From Gentiana macrophylla (lineage: Eukaryota; Streptophyta; Magnoliopsida; Gentianales; Gentianaceae), in contig CM047805.1 in assembly GCA_026214975.1 (NCBI GenBank), positions 185,505,333-185,569,332 of the forward strand: a stretch of DNA of 64,000 nt, in the 5' to 3' direction. This document shows, piece by piece, positions 47,889 to 63,136 of this stretch; the first letter of the stretch is position 1; the number at the start of each line of letters is the position of its first letter. A program made the position numbers and the translations under genes. The notes under the pieces are model-generated. The model had not been told where the DNA came from, did not search any database, and worked only from the letters and a program-made list of their open reading frames with translations.

Positions 47889-50750
47889 ATGGCTCTTCCA
47901 TCATCAAACACAACAACAATGAATCCTTCTTCTCCCTCTTCACAACTTGTAGAAGACAGCTTCGGTTACGTGAAGCTCTACAGCGATGGCTCCATTTTTA
48001 GGGAGCCCAACATAAAGCACCGGAACACTACCATTCATGACGACGGTTCATCCGTCTGGAAAGACCATCTCTTTGACGAAACCCACAATCTTTACCTCCG
48101 CCTTTACAAACCCACCAAATATTCCACCAATAATAATAATCAGAAGCTACCGATCGTATACTATCTTCATACGGGTGGTTTTGTGTTCGGGTCACGTACA
48201 TATCCGAATACACACAACACTTGTCTTAGCCTTTGTTCTGGGCTTCAGGTGGTTGTGATTTCGCCGGATTTTAGATTGGCACCGGAGCATAGGCTTCCGG
48301 CGGCTTTGGAAGATGTATATAAGGGACTTAAGTGGCTGCAAGATCAAGCGGCGTTGTGTGATCAAGGTAGTACTACTGGTGATTGTGAGAAGTGGCTGTG
48401 TGATGGTGGGGTTGACTTTGATAGGGTTTTCGTTTTTGGTGATTCCTCCGGTGGGAATCTGGCTCATCATTTGGCGGTTCGGCTTGGATACGGTTCACCG
48501 GAGCTGAGGCCGGTTAGGGTACGAGGTTATATACTTTTGTCGCCGTTTTTTGGGGGCACTGTTAGAACTAAGACGGAGATTGAGAGGCCATACGAAGAGT
48601 TTTGGAGCCAAGAGATATACGATCAGTGAGTTTCTCTCTCATTTGGGGATTTTTTTCAATATACCACTCATTCTGTGTGTTATTTGTCGATATAACACTT
48701 TAAGCCAATTTTGGTTTATATCCGAAGATTTTTTTTATGAATGTGCACGATCGTAAGGTACACACATTTTGTGTGTGTGTGTGTGTTTTTTTTGTTTTGT
48801 TTTTTTTGTTTTGTTTTTTCTAGTCTTCTTAGAGTTTTCCCAGAAAATGTCATTTTAAACCATTTTTAGCAATGTATTAATGATATTTACATAACGATTG
48901 TGGCACAACAAATGACACAACGGTCATCTGTATCATTGATTATAATAACTCTAAATTAATTATGATGTAAAACTAATATTATTAAGGGTACAGATGGTCG
49001 TTGTGTCACTTGTTGGAACATCGTCGTTGTGCCCGTATAATTACTCGTCAAGAAAATATCATTTTAAATGCAATGTCAACATGCATAATGATTTTCCAAA
49101 AACAAAAAAAACCCTGTATAACGATAGAAATATGTCAACAAAAATCAATATCAAGTCTATAACTTCATAATCTCGCAACATATTGTTTCATTTATAGAAA
49201 AGTGTAAGAAAATATAAACACCTACAGATAGTTTGATGTGTTAGAATCATCATAGTTTCACAAAAAAAATCTTCATAAAACTTTATTTTTATTTTAGAAA
49301 GAAAAGAAAATAGATGCAATTAAAATCGAGATAATTAAACCGTAGATAACGGGTTGCGTAGGGTGGGTGGTAGATGTAAGGTTTGCTATTGTATGGTGGA
49401 TGGGTTGAGATGTATAGTTTGACGGTGGGTGGCTAGCTAGGGTGGATTGTGTAGTGGTGAGGTAGAGTTGGGTAATGTGAGTGGTGAGCTAAGGTGACGG
49501 GTAATGTGTGTGATAGATAGGCAATGAATGATGAGATATGGTCAGTGAGATAGGGTAGGATGGTGCGTTGGGTAAGGAGAGAATGTATGACGGGTGGTGT
49601 GCTAGCTAGTTCTACCTACTTCACCCCACCTAACCCTACCTCAACACTCACTCTACCAAATTGATCTTTATCGTACCTTTACCTTAATTACTCTATCATA
49701 CCATCCACAACACTATACCTTATGCACCATACCCCAACCTACAATGCCCATCTTACCCCACCTCTTCCTACCCGTTCCTACTTTAAAACACACATCACCC
49801 TTCACCATCATTCGATGTATCATCTATTATAAAATATGTATCGTTTTATTGTTTCACGTTTTAAACACAATATATAATTGAATCATAAAGAATATCATAC
49901 GGTATTGTAGTTTGTAGTGTGAAAGAGTCTCGATCCTCAATCTCCGGGTAGTGCCATTTTTATATAGCTAATTAATTATACTACTGTTGTATCAGATTCC
50001 TAGTACATGTTATTAGAGTTGAAAAGCAGCTGAAAATATGAGTTGTTTCTACCTGTTACGTACTTTAATTAATGCCCTTTTTTTATAGCCGAAAATATGA
50101 GTTGTTCATCAAATTTAAAACATTAATGATAAGCCTCTATAAATGTGAACATTAAGCATCATTTGTGCATGGTTATGTGGTGAAATGATCCTTTTAAGTC
50201 CCTATTATCACAAAACATTACTTTGGTATCCAACCTTCGATTTTAATTATTAGGTATATTATGCAATTATTAACCCTTAATTTAATTTAATTAATAGGTC
50301 TATTATACATGTGACAAATAAAAGATCTAATATTTCGCTTGTAACAATGTGAATACGAATACTGGTTGTTAGAATTTTTCTAACATGTTTTAGCTGGATA
50401 GGTTTTGGAGACTAGCGTTACCCGACGGAGCTACAACAGATGATCCAATGGTTAACCCGTTCGGACCGAAGAGCCACGGTCTAAAAGGGTTGAACCTGAA
50501 TCCCATGTTAGTGCTTGTTGGTGGAGATGAAGTTATGAAAGACAGAGTGGAGGATTATGCTAATAGGATGAAAGATTTAAATCATCAAGTTGAGTACGTT
50601 GAGTTTAAAGGAAAACAACATGGTTTTTTCACATCGTTTTCCTACACAGAAGAAGCCAAAAAAGTTATCCAAATTGTTCGGCGCTTCATTGTTTACTCAG
50701 CGGTTCAAGTCGAGTCGAACATTGACCTTATCGAGTCAAATAGACTTTAA
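47889..50750 (+). CDS. Plant carboxylesterase (CXE, alpha/beta hydrolase, HSL/GID1-like family)
   Basis: Two exons, 47889-48625 and 50402-50750, joined by a GT-AG phase-2 intron of 1776 bp, give 361 residues, slightly longer than the usual 310-345. The frame only continues if the acceptor is GCTGGATAG/GTTTTGG. Seen: the family start region (FGYVKLYSDGSIFREP), PIVYYLHTGGFVFGS, PDFRLAPEHRLPAALEDVY, nucleophile elbow GDSSGG, LSPFF, then LVLVGGDEVMKDR (Asp) and KGKQHGFF (His). The Ser-Asp-His triad is complete. The oxyanion-hole motif, normally His-Gly-Gly-Gly, reads HTGG. Members hydrolyse short esters or act as hormone receptors or cyclases; the substrate cannot be told here. The residues diagnostic of GID1 are not evident. 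Short copies of its active-site region lie at 40.4 and 41.0 kb. Confidence 0.9.
48840..49060. repeat. Foldback repeat in CXE intron
   Basis: ATTGTGGCACAACAAATGAC and GTGTCACTTGTTGGAACATC arms pair imperfectly. Direct AGAAAAT(G/A)TCATTTTAAA words border the unit. Probably an old MITE. Confidence 0.4.
49340..49815. other. Abrupt strand-composition switch in CXE intron
   Basis: From about 49350 to 49600 the + strand is G/T/A with very few C (words such as GGGTGGGTGGTAGATG). From about 49625 to 49810 it is C/T/A with almost no G (CACCCCACCTAACCCTACC). The switch falls at GTGCTAGCTAGTTC. The halves look like diverged inverted copies of a G-rich minisatellite. Confidence 0.75.
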
Positions 50751-50772
50751 ATTTCACAAGTTCCAAGTCTGA

Positions 50773-50812
<40 letters not shown>
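50773..50812. repeat. (TA)n microsatellite
   Basis: About 19 TA repeats just 3' of the CXE stop codon, probably within its 3' UTR or immediately beyond. Confidence 0.95.
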
Positions 50813-50815
<3 letters not shown>

Positions 50816-51271
50816 TTGATTATCGAGCTCAAGATCAATCACAAGTACCTTCAAACTTGGGGGTTTTTAGAGTTAAGTAAAATATGTGATTTTATTCAAA
50901 TGCGTATACACAAATGTAAGATAATTTTGATATATTTCATTTTAAGTTAATTAATAGTATGTTTTTATTTTTTTACGAGTAAAGCTAATATGTATAAACT
51001 TTATTCATATAATGAAAAATCTTTTTTTTTCCTTGAAAGCGTCCAGATCCTAAACCCATTCAGTCAAGTAATTCGGAGTTCGGCCGTGTCGTCGCTGCAG
51101 AGTTTGACTTCATCTTTCGAGCGTAAGATGCCTCACAAGAAACTCTTTCAAGCGTTAAAAAATCTATTTTAATCAATATAAAAAAATGATGTAAAACAAA
51201 CTATATGATAAAATTAATCTAAATAATACATAACTTTCACATGCGAGGAGGGATATAATGGCCGGTTGAGG

Positions 51272-52680
51272 CACTACTACACAAAAAACATAAAGATCAT
51301 AGTTTTAAGTGTGATATGTTCACATTAGTCACTGTTTTAAAAGTGTGGTATATTTAAGTGTGGCATAAAGTACTTTAATAAAACCACATTTAAAACTATG
51401 ATCTATTATAGTTGTTATCATACTTAAAAACCGTGATCTATTATAGTTGTTATTAAATTTAAAAATCGAAATCTATTATTTTGGCAACTGCCTCAGATAA
51501 TATGAAACAAATTATTTTGGCAACTGCCTCAGATAAATTGGAATGGAGGGAGTAATTTCAACATAATTAAAAACTGTTATATATTTTAGTTGTTATCACA
51601 CTTAAAAACCGTGATCTATTATAGTTATAATTTAAACACATTTAAAAACTGAGATATATTTTAGTTGTTATCATGCTTAAAAACCGTGATTTATTATAGT
51701 TGTTATCACACTTAAAAGCCGAGATGTGTTATAATTTCAACACATTTAAAAACTGTGATCTATTTAGTTATTATCACACTTAAAAACAGATATCAATTAT
51801 AATTTCAATCAAACATAAAAAAAGTGTGATCATTCTTTTTTTTTCGAAAACGAAATATACGCACACACATAAGGAGCCACGCCAATTACTGCTGGGCCGA
51901 TTCGTTCTTTCTTCTTGTTTTCAACCACACTAAACTGAGATCTCATTATAAAATATTATATTATTTTAATCAGAGTTAAAAACTGTGATTTATTGATATT
52001 TGTGTCCCAATTTTTCTAAAACCCGTGATAATAAAAAGTTAATGTGTTCATTTTACTTCTTTGTCTCGGTTTTTTTAAAATTGAAATCTTTTTCATTTTA
52101 AATTGTGATATTTATCCTTTTGTTATAGTGAAATGAAATCAATCACACCTAAAAACCGAAACCTAAATATAAAATATCTAACAATTTTAATCACAGTTAT
52201 AAACTGAGATTTATTGGTATAATACATCTCGGTTTATTTTAATAACAATGACAAAAAATTTAAGTGTGATATATACATTTTTCTTGTCTCATTTCTTTTA
52301 AAAATGTGATCATTATCATTCTATACGTGTGATCTATGTCTCTTTTTGTATTAGTGGATATAATTTGTCTCACTTTTTCTATAACCTTGACAAAAATATT
52401 ATATGAATTCAGTCACAGTTTAAAAATGAGATTATTTGATATAATTTATCTCGCGTTTTCAATAACATGACAAAAATATCATATCAATTCAGTCACAGTT
52501 TAAAAGTGTGATTGATTGGTTTAATTTATCTCGTTTTTTCAATAACCGTGACAAAAATATCATATCAACTCAGTCACTGTTTAGATGTGAGATGAAATGA
52601 TATAATTTATTTCGCTTTTTAATAACTGTGACAGAAATATCATATCAATTCACTCACAGTTTAAATATAACAACACGATA
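51272..52680. mobile_element. CACTA-like repeat-rich element plus tandem tail
   Basis: Left CACTACTACACAAAAAAC; a matching end TTTTTGTATTAGTG lies at 52343-52356. Between them are many copies of a roughly 36-bp unit with AAAACCGTGATCTATTATAG and TTGTTATCACACTT. From 52360 to 52672 four copies of an approximately 86-bp unit (TAATTTATCTCG...TCAATTCAGTCACAGTTT) follow. The 3-bp flanks (AGG / GAT) do not match, so limits are uncertain. A short Stowaway fragment lies near 51475-51555. Confidence 0.5.
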
Positions 52681-53826
52681 AAAAAAACCACCTGGACGGC
52701 GCTATGTCCACTTTAAAACCTCATTTTAATTTTATCAAATAAATTCATTCCAGATGCATTTCCAAAGCATTTTGATCATTAATTAATCGGTGAGACGTAT
52801 ATCAATCATTAGACTATTGTGTGACAATTTGATTAAAATATTTTGAGTTGAATTTAAAATGAAATTTTAAATAGAATATAATTATATAACACACCCTTCT
52901 CGGATACCGAGTTTTACACTTAATAGGGAGTCTTGGCGCAACATGGGCAATGCCATATAATGTACGTACGTTGTGATTCTCTCTAATATCTAAAAGAGAA
53001 TAATCATCCTCAAAAACAAAACAGATAATAGCATATAAGTTCATATTCATTTTACATGTTTTAAACCTACGTGAACACACCCTTACTTTCAAACCATAAC
53101 TCCAAACTATAATTAATAGAAATAGTTCTCACATTCCTTTCCAAAAAATCATAGATATATCATAAATGGAAAACTATGCTATCGCAGAGTTTTAAATAGA
53201 GAGCCGCTTGCATCTAATGATAACATAACACGTGATATTAAATTCTTTATTGATAAAATCAGAAACAAATTATAAAATCACCAACACTTTCACTGATCAA
53301 AACCGCGATACGGCCTCAATAAGCCTACGGTGGCCGCATTGGGTCTCACGGCCACGAACTGCTCAAAGCTCCGAGTAGAAAAGACCAAACTAATCTATGG
53401 TAAACAATGGTCTATTTATAGGTTTTTATGACAACAATTGCGAAAAAACCTTGTCGTGTAAGAAAATAAAACTCCAAAAAAATAGAGAGAAGGAAAAAAC
53501 AAAAAATCAATTTTGAATTACATTTCCTTTTCTTTCGGAAACAAAAGATTCCACAAACACCTTATTTTTTTTTATCTCAAGCGGGCTCGAGCCATTAGGC
53601 CGATACCTTGTTGGTTTGGAAGACAATTTAAACCTAACAAAAAGTGATAAGAGAATTTACTATAACATTATCCAAAACAACCACTATAAAGTCATGACAA
53701 AACGCCAAACAAAAATTGACCCGGTGATAACTACTCTGTCATTAATCCGGAGGTTTCAGTTAAGGTATTTGTCAAGATGTTTTTTACGGATACGAAATAT
53801 ATGGACGTTCCGGTTAAGGCATTTGT
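52681..53826. other. Intergenic DNA, no gene seen
   Basis: AT-rich with a GC-richer block at 53300-53420 (CTACGGTGGCCGCATTGGG) that could be part of an LTR. No domain-bearing frame. Confidence 0.4.
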
Positions 53827-53962
53827 CATGATTTTTTTTTTTTTTTTAAGAATACAAAATATATGCATCGAGACTTTTTTTTAATCTCCATTGGTACTCA
53901 AACCCATAACGTCTGGATTAACGACAATAGAATTACCACTTGGTCAATATCATGCTTTATTT
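53827..53962 (-). mobile_element. tRNA-derived SINE
   Basis: On - from 53962: GACCAAGTGGTAATTC (A-box-like), about 35 bp later GGGTTTGAGTACC (B-box-like), then a body ending in an A-rich tail (the T16 run at 53837-53852 on +). Spacing fits a Pol III internal promoter. Flanking duplication (TGTCATGA / TATCATGC) is weak. Confidence 0.5.
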
Positions 53963-53987
53963 CTTAAATTTTTTTTAAGGTCGTCCA

Positions 53988-54786
53988 TAGGGGTGTAAAC
54001 GATCCGAGCAGCTCACGAGCCGCTCGTCGCTCGACTCGGCAAATGCTCACTCGAATATGGTTTTAATCGAACTCGAGCCGAACTCGAACAGCTCGTGATT
54101 GTTAACGAGCCGAACTCGAGCAGTTAAATGCTTGACTCGATCTGCTCACGAGCCTAATCGAGCATTACATTATATATATACATACATATATATATACATA
54201 CACACACACACACACACACTTATTACTATTTTTTGAAATTAATTTTTATTAGTACCGTAATACTTAACTTTTTACTTATTGCTTCCAAAAAAAAACGTTT
54301 TACTTTTAAACCCATTGAAAATTACTAGACCAAAGTTATTCAGAAACCCTAAACTTTACCCTTCCGTTCTTCGTTGCTCTACAATCTACATTGCCGTCGT
54401 CGCATTTCTCACGCGAGGGCTGCCATTTTCAATTCAGGCTATGCACTTAATTTATTATAGTTATGGGCTATGTATGTTGATATTTAAGCGTTACCATGTA
54501 ATTTGATTATTGTTGTTATCTTCTTTGAAACGATATTTTATATTCATATCATTGAAATTGAATCACTTTTCCGAGTCTTTCGAGTTCGACTTGAGTTCGA
54601 AAGTGCTCGAATTTTATCGGCATAATCGAGTCGAACTCGAGCATGATTAATGTGTTATCGAACCGATCTCGAGTATTTTTTTCATGCTCGATCGATCTCG
54701 AAGAGTTCGAAGCAAGACTGCTTTTATAAGATTCTTTCGACTCGATAAGTAAACTTTCGATTCAGATCGGATCGTTTACACCCCTA
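53988..54786. mobile_element. Non-autonomous hAT element (799 bp)
   Basis: Ends TAGGGGTGTAAACGATCCG and, on the other strand, the same motif. Exact 8-bp TSD GTCGTCCA at 53980-53987 and 54787-54794. The interior is full of AACTCGAGC / TCGAACTCGAG words in both orientations. A (TA)/(CA) tract lies near 54170-54220. No transposase. Confidence 0.9.
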
Positions 54787-55583
54787 GTCGTCCATGCTTT
54801 ATTACTTTATCTTATTCTTTTTTTTGTTTCTACTTTATCTTATTTTTACCTTTACTTTTACTAAAACAAGTATGGTAGTATAAATTATTATTTTTTTGAG
54901 AAAGGTAGTACTATAAATTATTGATATACTGTATTAAATATATATAAATCACACGTTATACAAATCATGAACAGCCATAAACTACTCCGTTTCTACAAAA
55001 TTTATTTTTCCTTTTTATTTTTTCTCGGGGTGGCCCCACTATCTCTCCTTTTTCGCTCCAAATTGTTTCAATTTTCGTTTCCTGGGTTCCTTTAATTTCC
55101 ACGAACCCCAAAGAGGAACTTGTTTTCCTCTTCGTCTTCCCTTTTATTAACTTGGTTAGCGTGAAAGGAATTTGGAATTCATAGTTTTTTTCCCTGGATT
55201 ATTCTCTTCAGCTTTACGCTTCAGGTCGAGGTAATTATAATCACCCTCATTTTTCTTCATTTTTCCCCCATTGATGATGATTGTAATTTATGTGAGTAAC
55301 CGTTTCAATGAAATTGTCTGGTGTGTAGAATGCTTTGGTGAATTTTTGTCTTTAATTAACGTGTTTTGATTTTATTTAATGGGAGTTATGCAGGAAGGGT
55401 TGTATATAATTCTATTTTTGGTAGAATCGTGGAATTTCTGGAATTCAGGATAGGGGAAGTTGTATATATGGTTGGCGAGGTAGCATGTGCAAAGCATTCG
55501 TAAGCAGAGGACCTTTTTCTATTATATTCTGGATTTTTTTATTATCGGCGTTTGGAGATTCGAAATTGAGTGTGGGTGAGCAG

Positions 55584-58559
55584 ATGGATTCGGATCCGGA
55601 ATCTGAAGAACCTTCGACCAGTTTGGTCAAATGTTGTGATTGCGGATGCGATTGCAAGCCATTCATGAACAGGTCCTTTTCGGGGACTCTGTTACGTTCT
55701 ATTAAGCGTAAATTCAATGAGTATGACGAACGCTTTGTGATACCGGGGTTAAATTTACCTCAGAATGCCCGTGTTGAAATTGGAAATGAATGTGCTGTTC
55801 TACGTGAGATGGTCTCCAACCAACAAATGAGCATTCAGAATCTCTCTGTTGAATTGGATGAGGAGAGGAATGCTGCTTGTTCTGCTGCCAACGAGGCCAT
55901 GTCGATGATATTGAGGTTGCAGAGAGAGAAAGCAGAGGTCATTATGGAGGCACGTCAATTTAAGTTGCTTGCGGAAGAGAAAATGGCGCATGATCAGCAA
56001 GAGTTGGAATTTTATGAGGACATGTTGTACAAGAAGGAAGAGTACATTCAGTCACTTACATGTGAGATAGAAATGTATAAACATAGGATGATGAGTTTCG
56101 GGCTTTTGGAGACAGAGGCTGATGGAGAGGATATTGAGGGTGGCTTGATGGCCTGGAATAATGGAATGGCTCATAACCTTGACGGGCAAATCGAGTTTCC
56201 TTCCTGTGACTACCCCCGTCTGAGATGCAAAGTGGCTGAGAACCAGTCTTATATTGATGTTGATGGTGATGCTGTTGATGTTGAGAAATACGCGTTTGGA
56301 GGAACACCACTTTCACGGGATCAATTGAAGGACTTGGAATATAGGATAAATATGTTAGAGAATACTCCTAGATACAGTCAGCCTGATGGGGATTCTAATG
56401 GTAACAATAATGTGCTTGAAAAAGTAATAGTTGGTAACTCTCCAATGCAGCCTAGGCATCGTAGGAAGTTCTCTACAGACAGCACTAGTTCTCTCTTTTC
56501 AAAGGGTAAAGAAATTTTTCCAGATTTCACCATGGATTCTCCAAAGTTTGGTGGTAGTTCGAGAAAGAAAGACCACTCACATCCAGAGAACTTTTCGAAT
56601 TTGAGGAAGTGTGATAATGCATCAGATGTCGGAGATGATATGAATGACAAAGTTTACACTGTAGATTCTGTTTATACAGGTGTGACACCAGAATATGGAA
56701 TGATACAGCCTGTAGCGTCTGTTGGACCGGGAGATTATGATATGGCAACTCCAAGGTACTCAATGACACACACAAATAATGGTGACCCAGATATTCAGAA
56801 GCTATATACGAGACTCCATGCCCTTGAAGCCGACAGGGAATCAATGAGGCAGGCAATCATTTCAATGAGGACCGACAAAGCACAGTTGATGCTCTTGAAA
56901 GAAATTTCTCAAGAATTGTTGAAAGAGATGTCACCTCAGCAGAGGACGTCTGTGAGGAAATCATCTTTGATTGGTGGCTTTTCCCTTATTTCAGTTTTCA
57001 AGGTACTGTGAAATTCTTTCCAATACTATTTGGATCATGCGTATGCTGCACTTATCCAGCCATATTTCTTGTCTACGTTTATAATGAGTAATGAAGTTCT
57101 TTTTCTATTCTCCTGTTTTTTGTTCCTTTAGTTTCAGTAGTTTCACTTCTAATCTCTATGATTGCCACCTTTGGCTTGAAAAATTAATCATTCCCTGTAT
57201 TCCTCTCTATGAGTTTTCCCACTTTAGGGAAGTTAATCGGATATCTGTACCTCTTGTACCTCTCAGTTTTGACTTTAAAGAAGATCATCAATGTCTCTTA
57301 ATTAGTTATTTCCCCTCCCCTATCATACAGGTTCTTCTTTTTGCCCCCCTATTGATCTTCCGATATTTGTACCTCTTGCTCCTCTCAGTTCTTCTTTTTG
57401 CCCCCTATCAATGCCTATGTTTTTGTGTTTTCTGATTTGTTTGCACTAAGCTTTATTCTTGTTATCAATTATGCTTTGATCCAAATGGACTTTGACAGAC
57501 AGTTTGTCAACTTATATTAAGTGTAGTTGGTATTAATTAGGATGATAGCTGTAATTGGAGTTTATATAAATTTTGTGCTCTTAACAACCATATACTTACT
57601 CAAGAATAAACAATTATACTATCATATACAATTTTAGCTTTCATTTCTACATTGTGCATGTGAAATGCCATGACTGCGTAGAGGTGAGGTATGAGGTATG
57701 TAAACTCAATCAGGATCTGAGTGAGCCTTTTGGTTTATTAAAGCTATTTTATTGTTGAAACTCTGCATTTCAAATTTGTTATATGGTACTTGGACAAGTT
57801 CTTGTTTCAACACACATTTTAATAGGAAGGATTGACTATATATGTATGTTGTGATGTTACTATATGACATGTAAAAAATTTGTCAAATTGGAAAAAGTGC
57901 ACCTTGGCCTGAAGAATCCCATGTGAAGTGGAGGGTTCTTGTGGGTGTGTGAAATCATTTTGGTACTGTATTTGCGTTAATTGTCACATTAAGTGTCCAA
58001 TAAGCCCGTCTTTGTGGTGCTTATTTCTCCTCTAAAATCTCCCAGCTCCGTAGGAAGTCCTAGGCTATCGGAGAACCAACCTATTGTGTGAAGTTGATCA
58101 TATTCTGCCCTCGGTTGTTATAATTTGCTTGAATATTTTGTCAGAATGCACATCAGTTGAAATATTTTTCAGTTGTGTCAATTAATATTCAAATATTTGC
58201 CTCTTGGACATGATAACAATTTTCTGACTTTTTAATCATCTCATTTTCATGCCCAGGGTATTGTTTCCTTTATTTTCTGGAGAAAGAAAGCACGACGATG
58301 CAAGTGAGTTTAGTAATACAGAAATTGCTCTGTTAATCATTTCTAACTTTGAGATATATCTATATTTTCGTGCTGAATATATTTTCTTTAAAGCGTAAAA
58401 TTTATCTGGTTCATGTGTATCGGTTTGTTTATGAAGATATTCATGGTTCTGTTTTTGTGCAGGTATATGTGTGGATTGTCAAATAGCAATGTGGGGTTGC
58501 TAATGCTTTTAGGTAATGGACAAAGAGGGGAGCAATGGAGGAAATACGTCTCCGGCTAA
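55584..58559 (+). CDS. GTD-binding (DUF593) protein, MYOB7-like
   Basis: Exons 55584-57002, 58257-58303 and 58463-58559 join with GT-AG introns into a 520-residue protein. Order: an N-terminal Cys cluster KCCDCGCDCKPF (residues about 16-27), then RSFSGTLLRSIKRKF, then the GTD-binding coiled coil (about 70-175; CAVLREMVSNQQMSIQNL ... KEEYIQSLTCEIEMYKHRM), a Ser-rich middle, and a second coiled coil (about 415-460; LYTRLHALEADRESMRQAI). A hydrophobic/basic tail follows, IVSFIFWRKKARRC and GLSNSNVGLLMLL. Family members bind the globular tail of class XI myosins and link them to vesicles. The ATG at 55584 matches the family start; an in-frame ATG at 55485 would add 33 hydrophobic residues and is treated as 5' UTR. 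Confidence 0.88.
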
Positions 58560-60135
58560 CCTGTGTAATGTAAGCAAAAAAAGAAGGAAAAAAAAGGGTT
58601 AGTTAAGTGTGTTCTTGTGGCTGGCTAGATTGCATTTAGGTAAGGGGGACATAGAGAAAGTAAAAAAGATACATCTCCGGGGAAGTTGTTTGTTAAAAAA
58701 ACTAGTAATATATGTACTGGGCTAGATTGTATTCTTTTACTCATCTGAAGCCATTGTTTGATTCTACTTTTACTGCAAATCTTGAGATATTTTTTTTGGG
58801 GTCTTTTAAGGGCATCCACGCAAATCTACGATTGCCATTAGGGCACCTCATTACATGTTTTAGATTTAGTAAGTGCACTTGAAGGCTTCTATTTTTTTAT
58901 TTTTTTTCCCCTTGTTATATCATGGATTAATGAAAAAAAATTTAAAATGAAAGGGTTATTTACCTTTTGGAAAGTGATCAATCATGGTGGATTTCAAGTA
59001 TAAAATATTAAAAAACTCAAATTACAGCTCTCGTTGTATGAAGACTATATTAAGTAGTGACAAATGTAAAAACTTTTCATTTTTACTCTCTTGCACAATA
59101 AAAATATATTATGTGACACAATAAAAATGAATGACTTTAATATATGCAATTTGGTATAACTTTTATACAATCGTTGCATCATAAAATCTTTCATCGATAC
59201 CATGTAACAAAAATCTCACATCTTATTCTTACTCCGAAATTTACTCATTTATTATTACTCAAAAAAAAAAAAAGAGGGGGTAAAAATAACTCTAAACGCC
59301 CTTAGTATCATCCTAACGTTAATGCGCCACAGTTACAATCAACTTTCTTTCGGATCGATTTTTTCATTGTTAGAATCGACAAGATCTTCGATTCACATCT
59401 GCCTAGTAGTAATCCACTAAAAGCCTAATCCATGAACAAATTGAAGAGCCAGGTTCAAATCCTCGAGGCGTAGTTAAGGATGGGTGCGTGTGTCTTTTTT
59501 GTCTCGAAAAAAAAAAAATCGACTTTATTACAAAAGATCAAGGAAAATTATGCTATTTTAATCAAATAAGCTCAAATAGTTTTTCCATTTTTTTTAAAAG
59601 TAATATAAACAATAGTAAAGAAAAGAAGTGGCAAAAGATGGAAATAAAACTGGACTTAAAAGATTGTCAAGACCCAGGACAAGGTAGTCCGCATGATGCT
59701 TTGCATGTTCAGTTCAACATGCAGGACATGCTGGTAATTATTGCTTAATACAAATCGGATAAATTCACACCATCACGCCGATCATCTCCGATACGATAAT
59801 CTCTGAAACCTTCCGATCCGGTATTATCTTTTGATTCCTCCACTCGACTTGCCCAGTCATCCTCAACGATCTGTATTTCATGCGCTTTTCTTTTTAAGGA
59901 TTACGTTTTATGCACTTTTCGTAGTGAGAATTGTAGATACGGTTGGTTTGGGTTTGTAGTTGCATTTTGGGACGGAGCATTCTGATTTTGATACCAGGTC
60001 CAAAGTATCCCAGGAAATTCTACTGAATTTTGATCTGTTTACACTTTACATTGACATTGATGTTAAATGGGATCAATTAGTCTGTTTTGGAACAAAACAG
60101 AGACTCAAGAGAGGTTAGGGATATATGTGTGACAT
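58560..60135. other. Intergenic region between MYOB-like gene and CDPK
   Basis: Holds the MYOB-like 3' UTR and the CDPK promoter and 5' UTR. Near 59451 GCCAGGTTCAAATCCTCG resembles a tRNA B box followed 45 bp later by an A-run, possibly a SINE 3' part. No protein-coding frame is convincing. The CDPK leader probably starts around 59.75 kb (pyrimidine-rich stretch), but no clear TATA box was found. Confidence 0.4.

Positions 60136-63136
<3,001 letters not shown>

Noticed and set aside
55485..55583. N-terminal hydrophobic extension of the MYOB-like protein as a signal anchor
   Set aside because: The family start matches MDSDPES at 55584; the upstream frame looks like untranslated leader that happens to be open. 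It cannot be excluded without transcript data.
59440..59515. tRNA gene (GGTTCAAATCC)
   Set aside because: Only a B-box-like word; no cloverleaf can be drawn and no A box is at the right distance. At most a SINE remnant.
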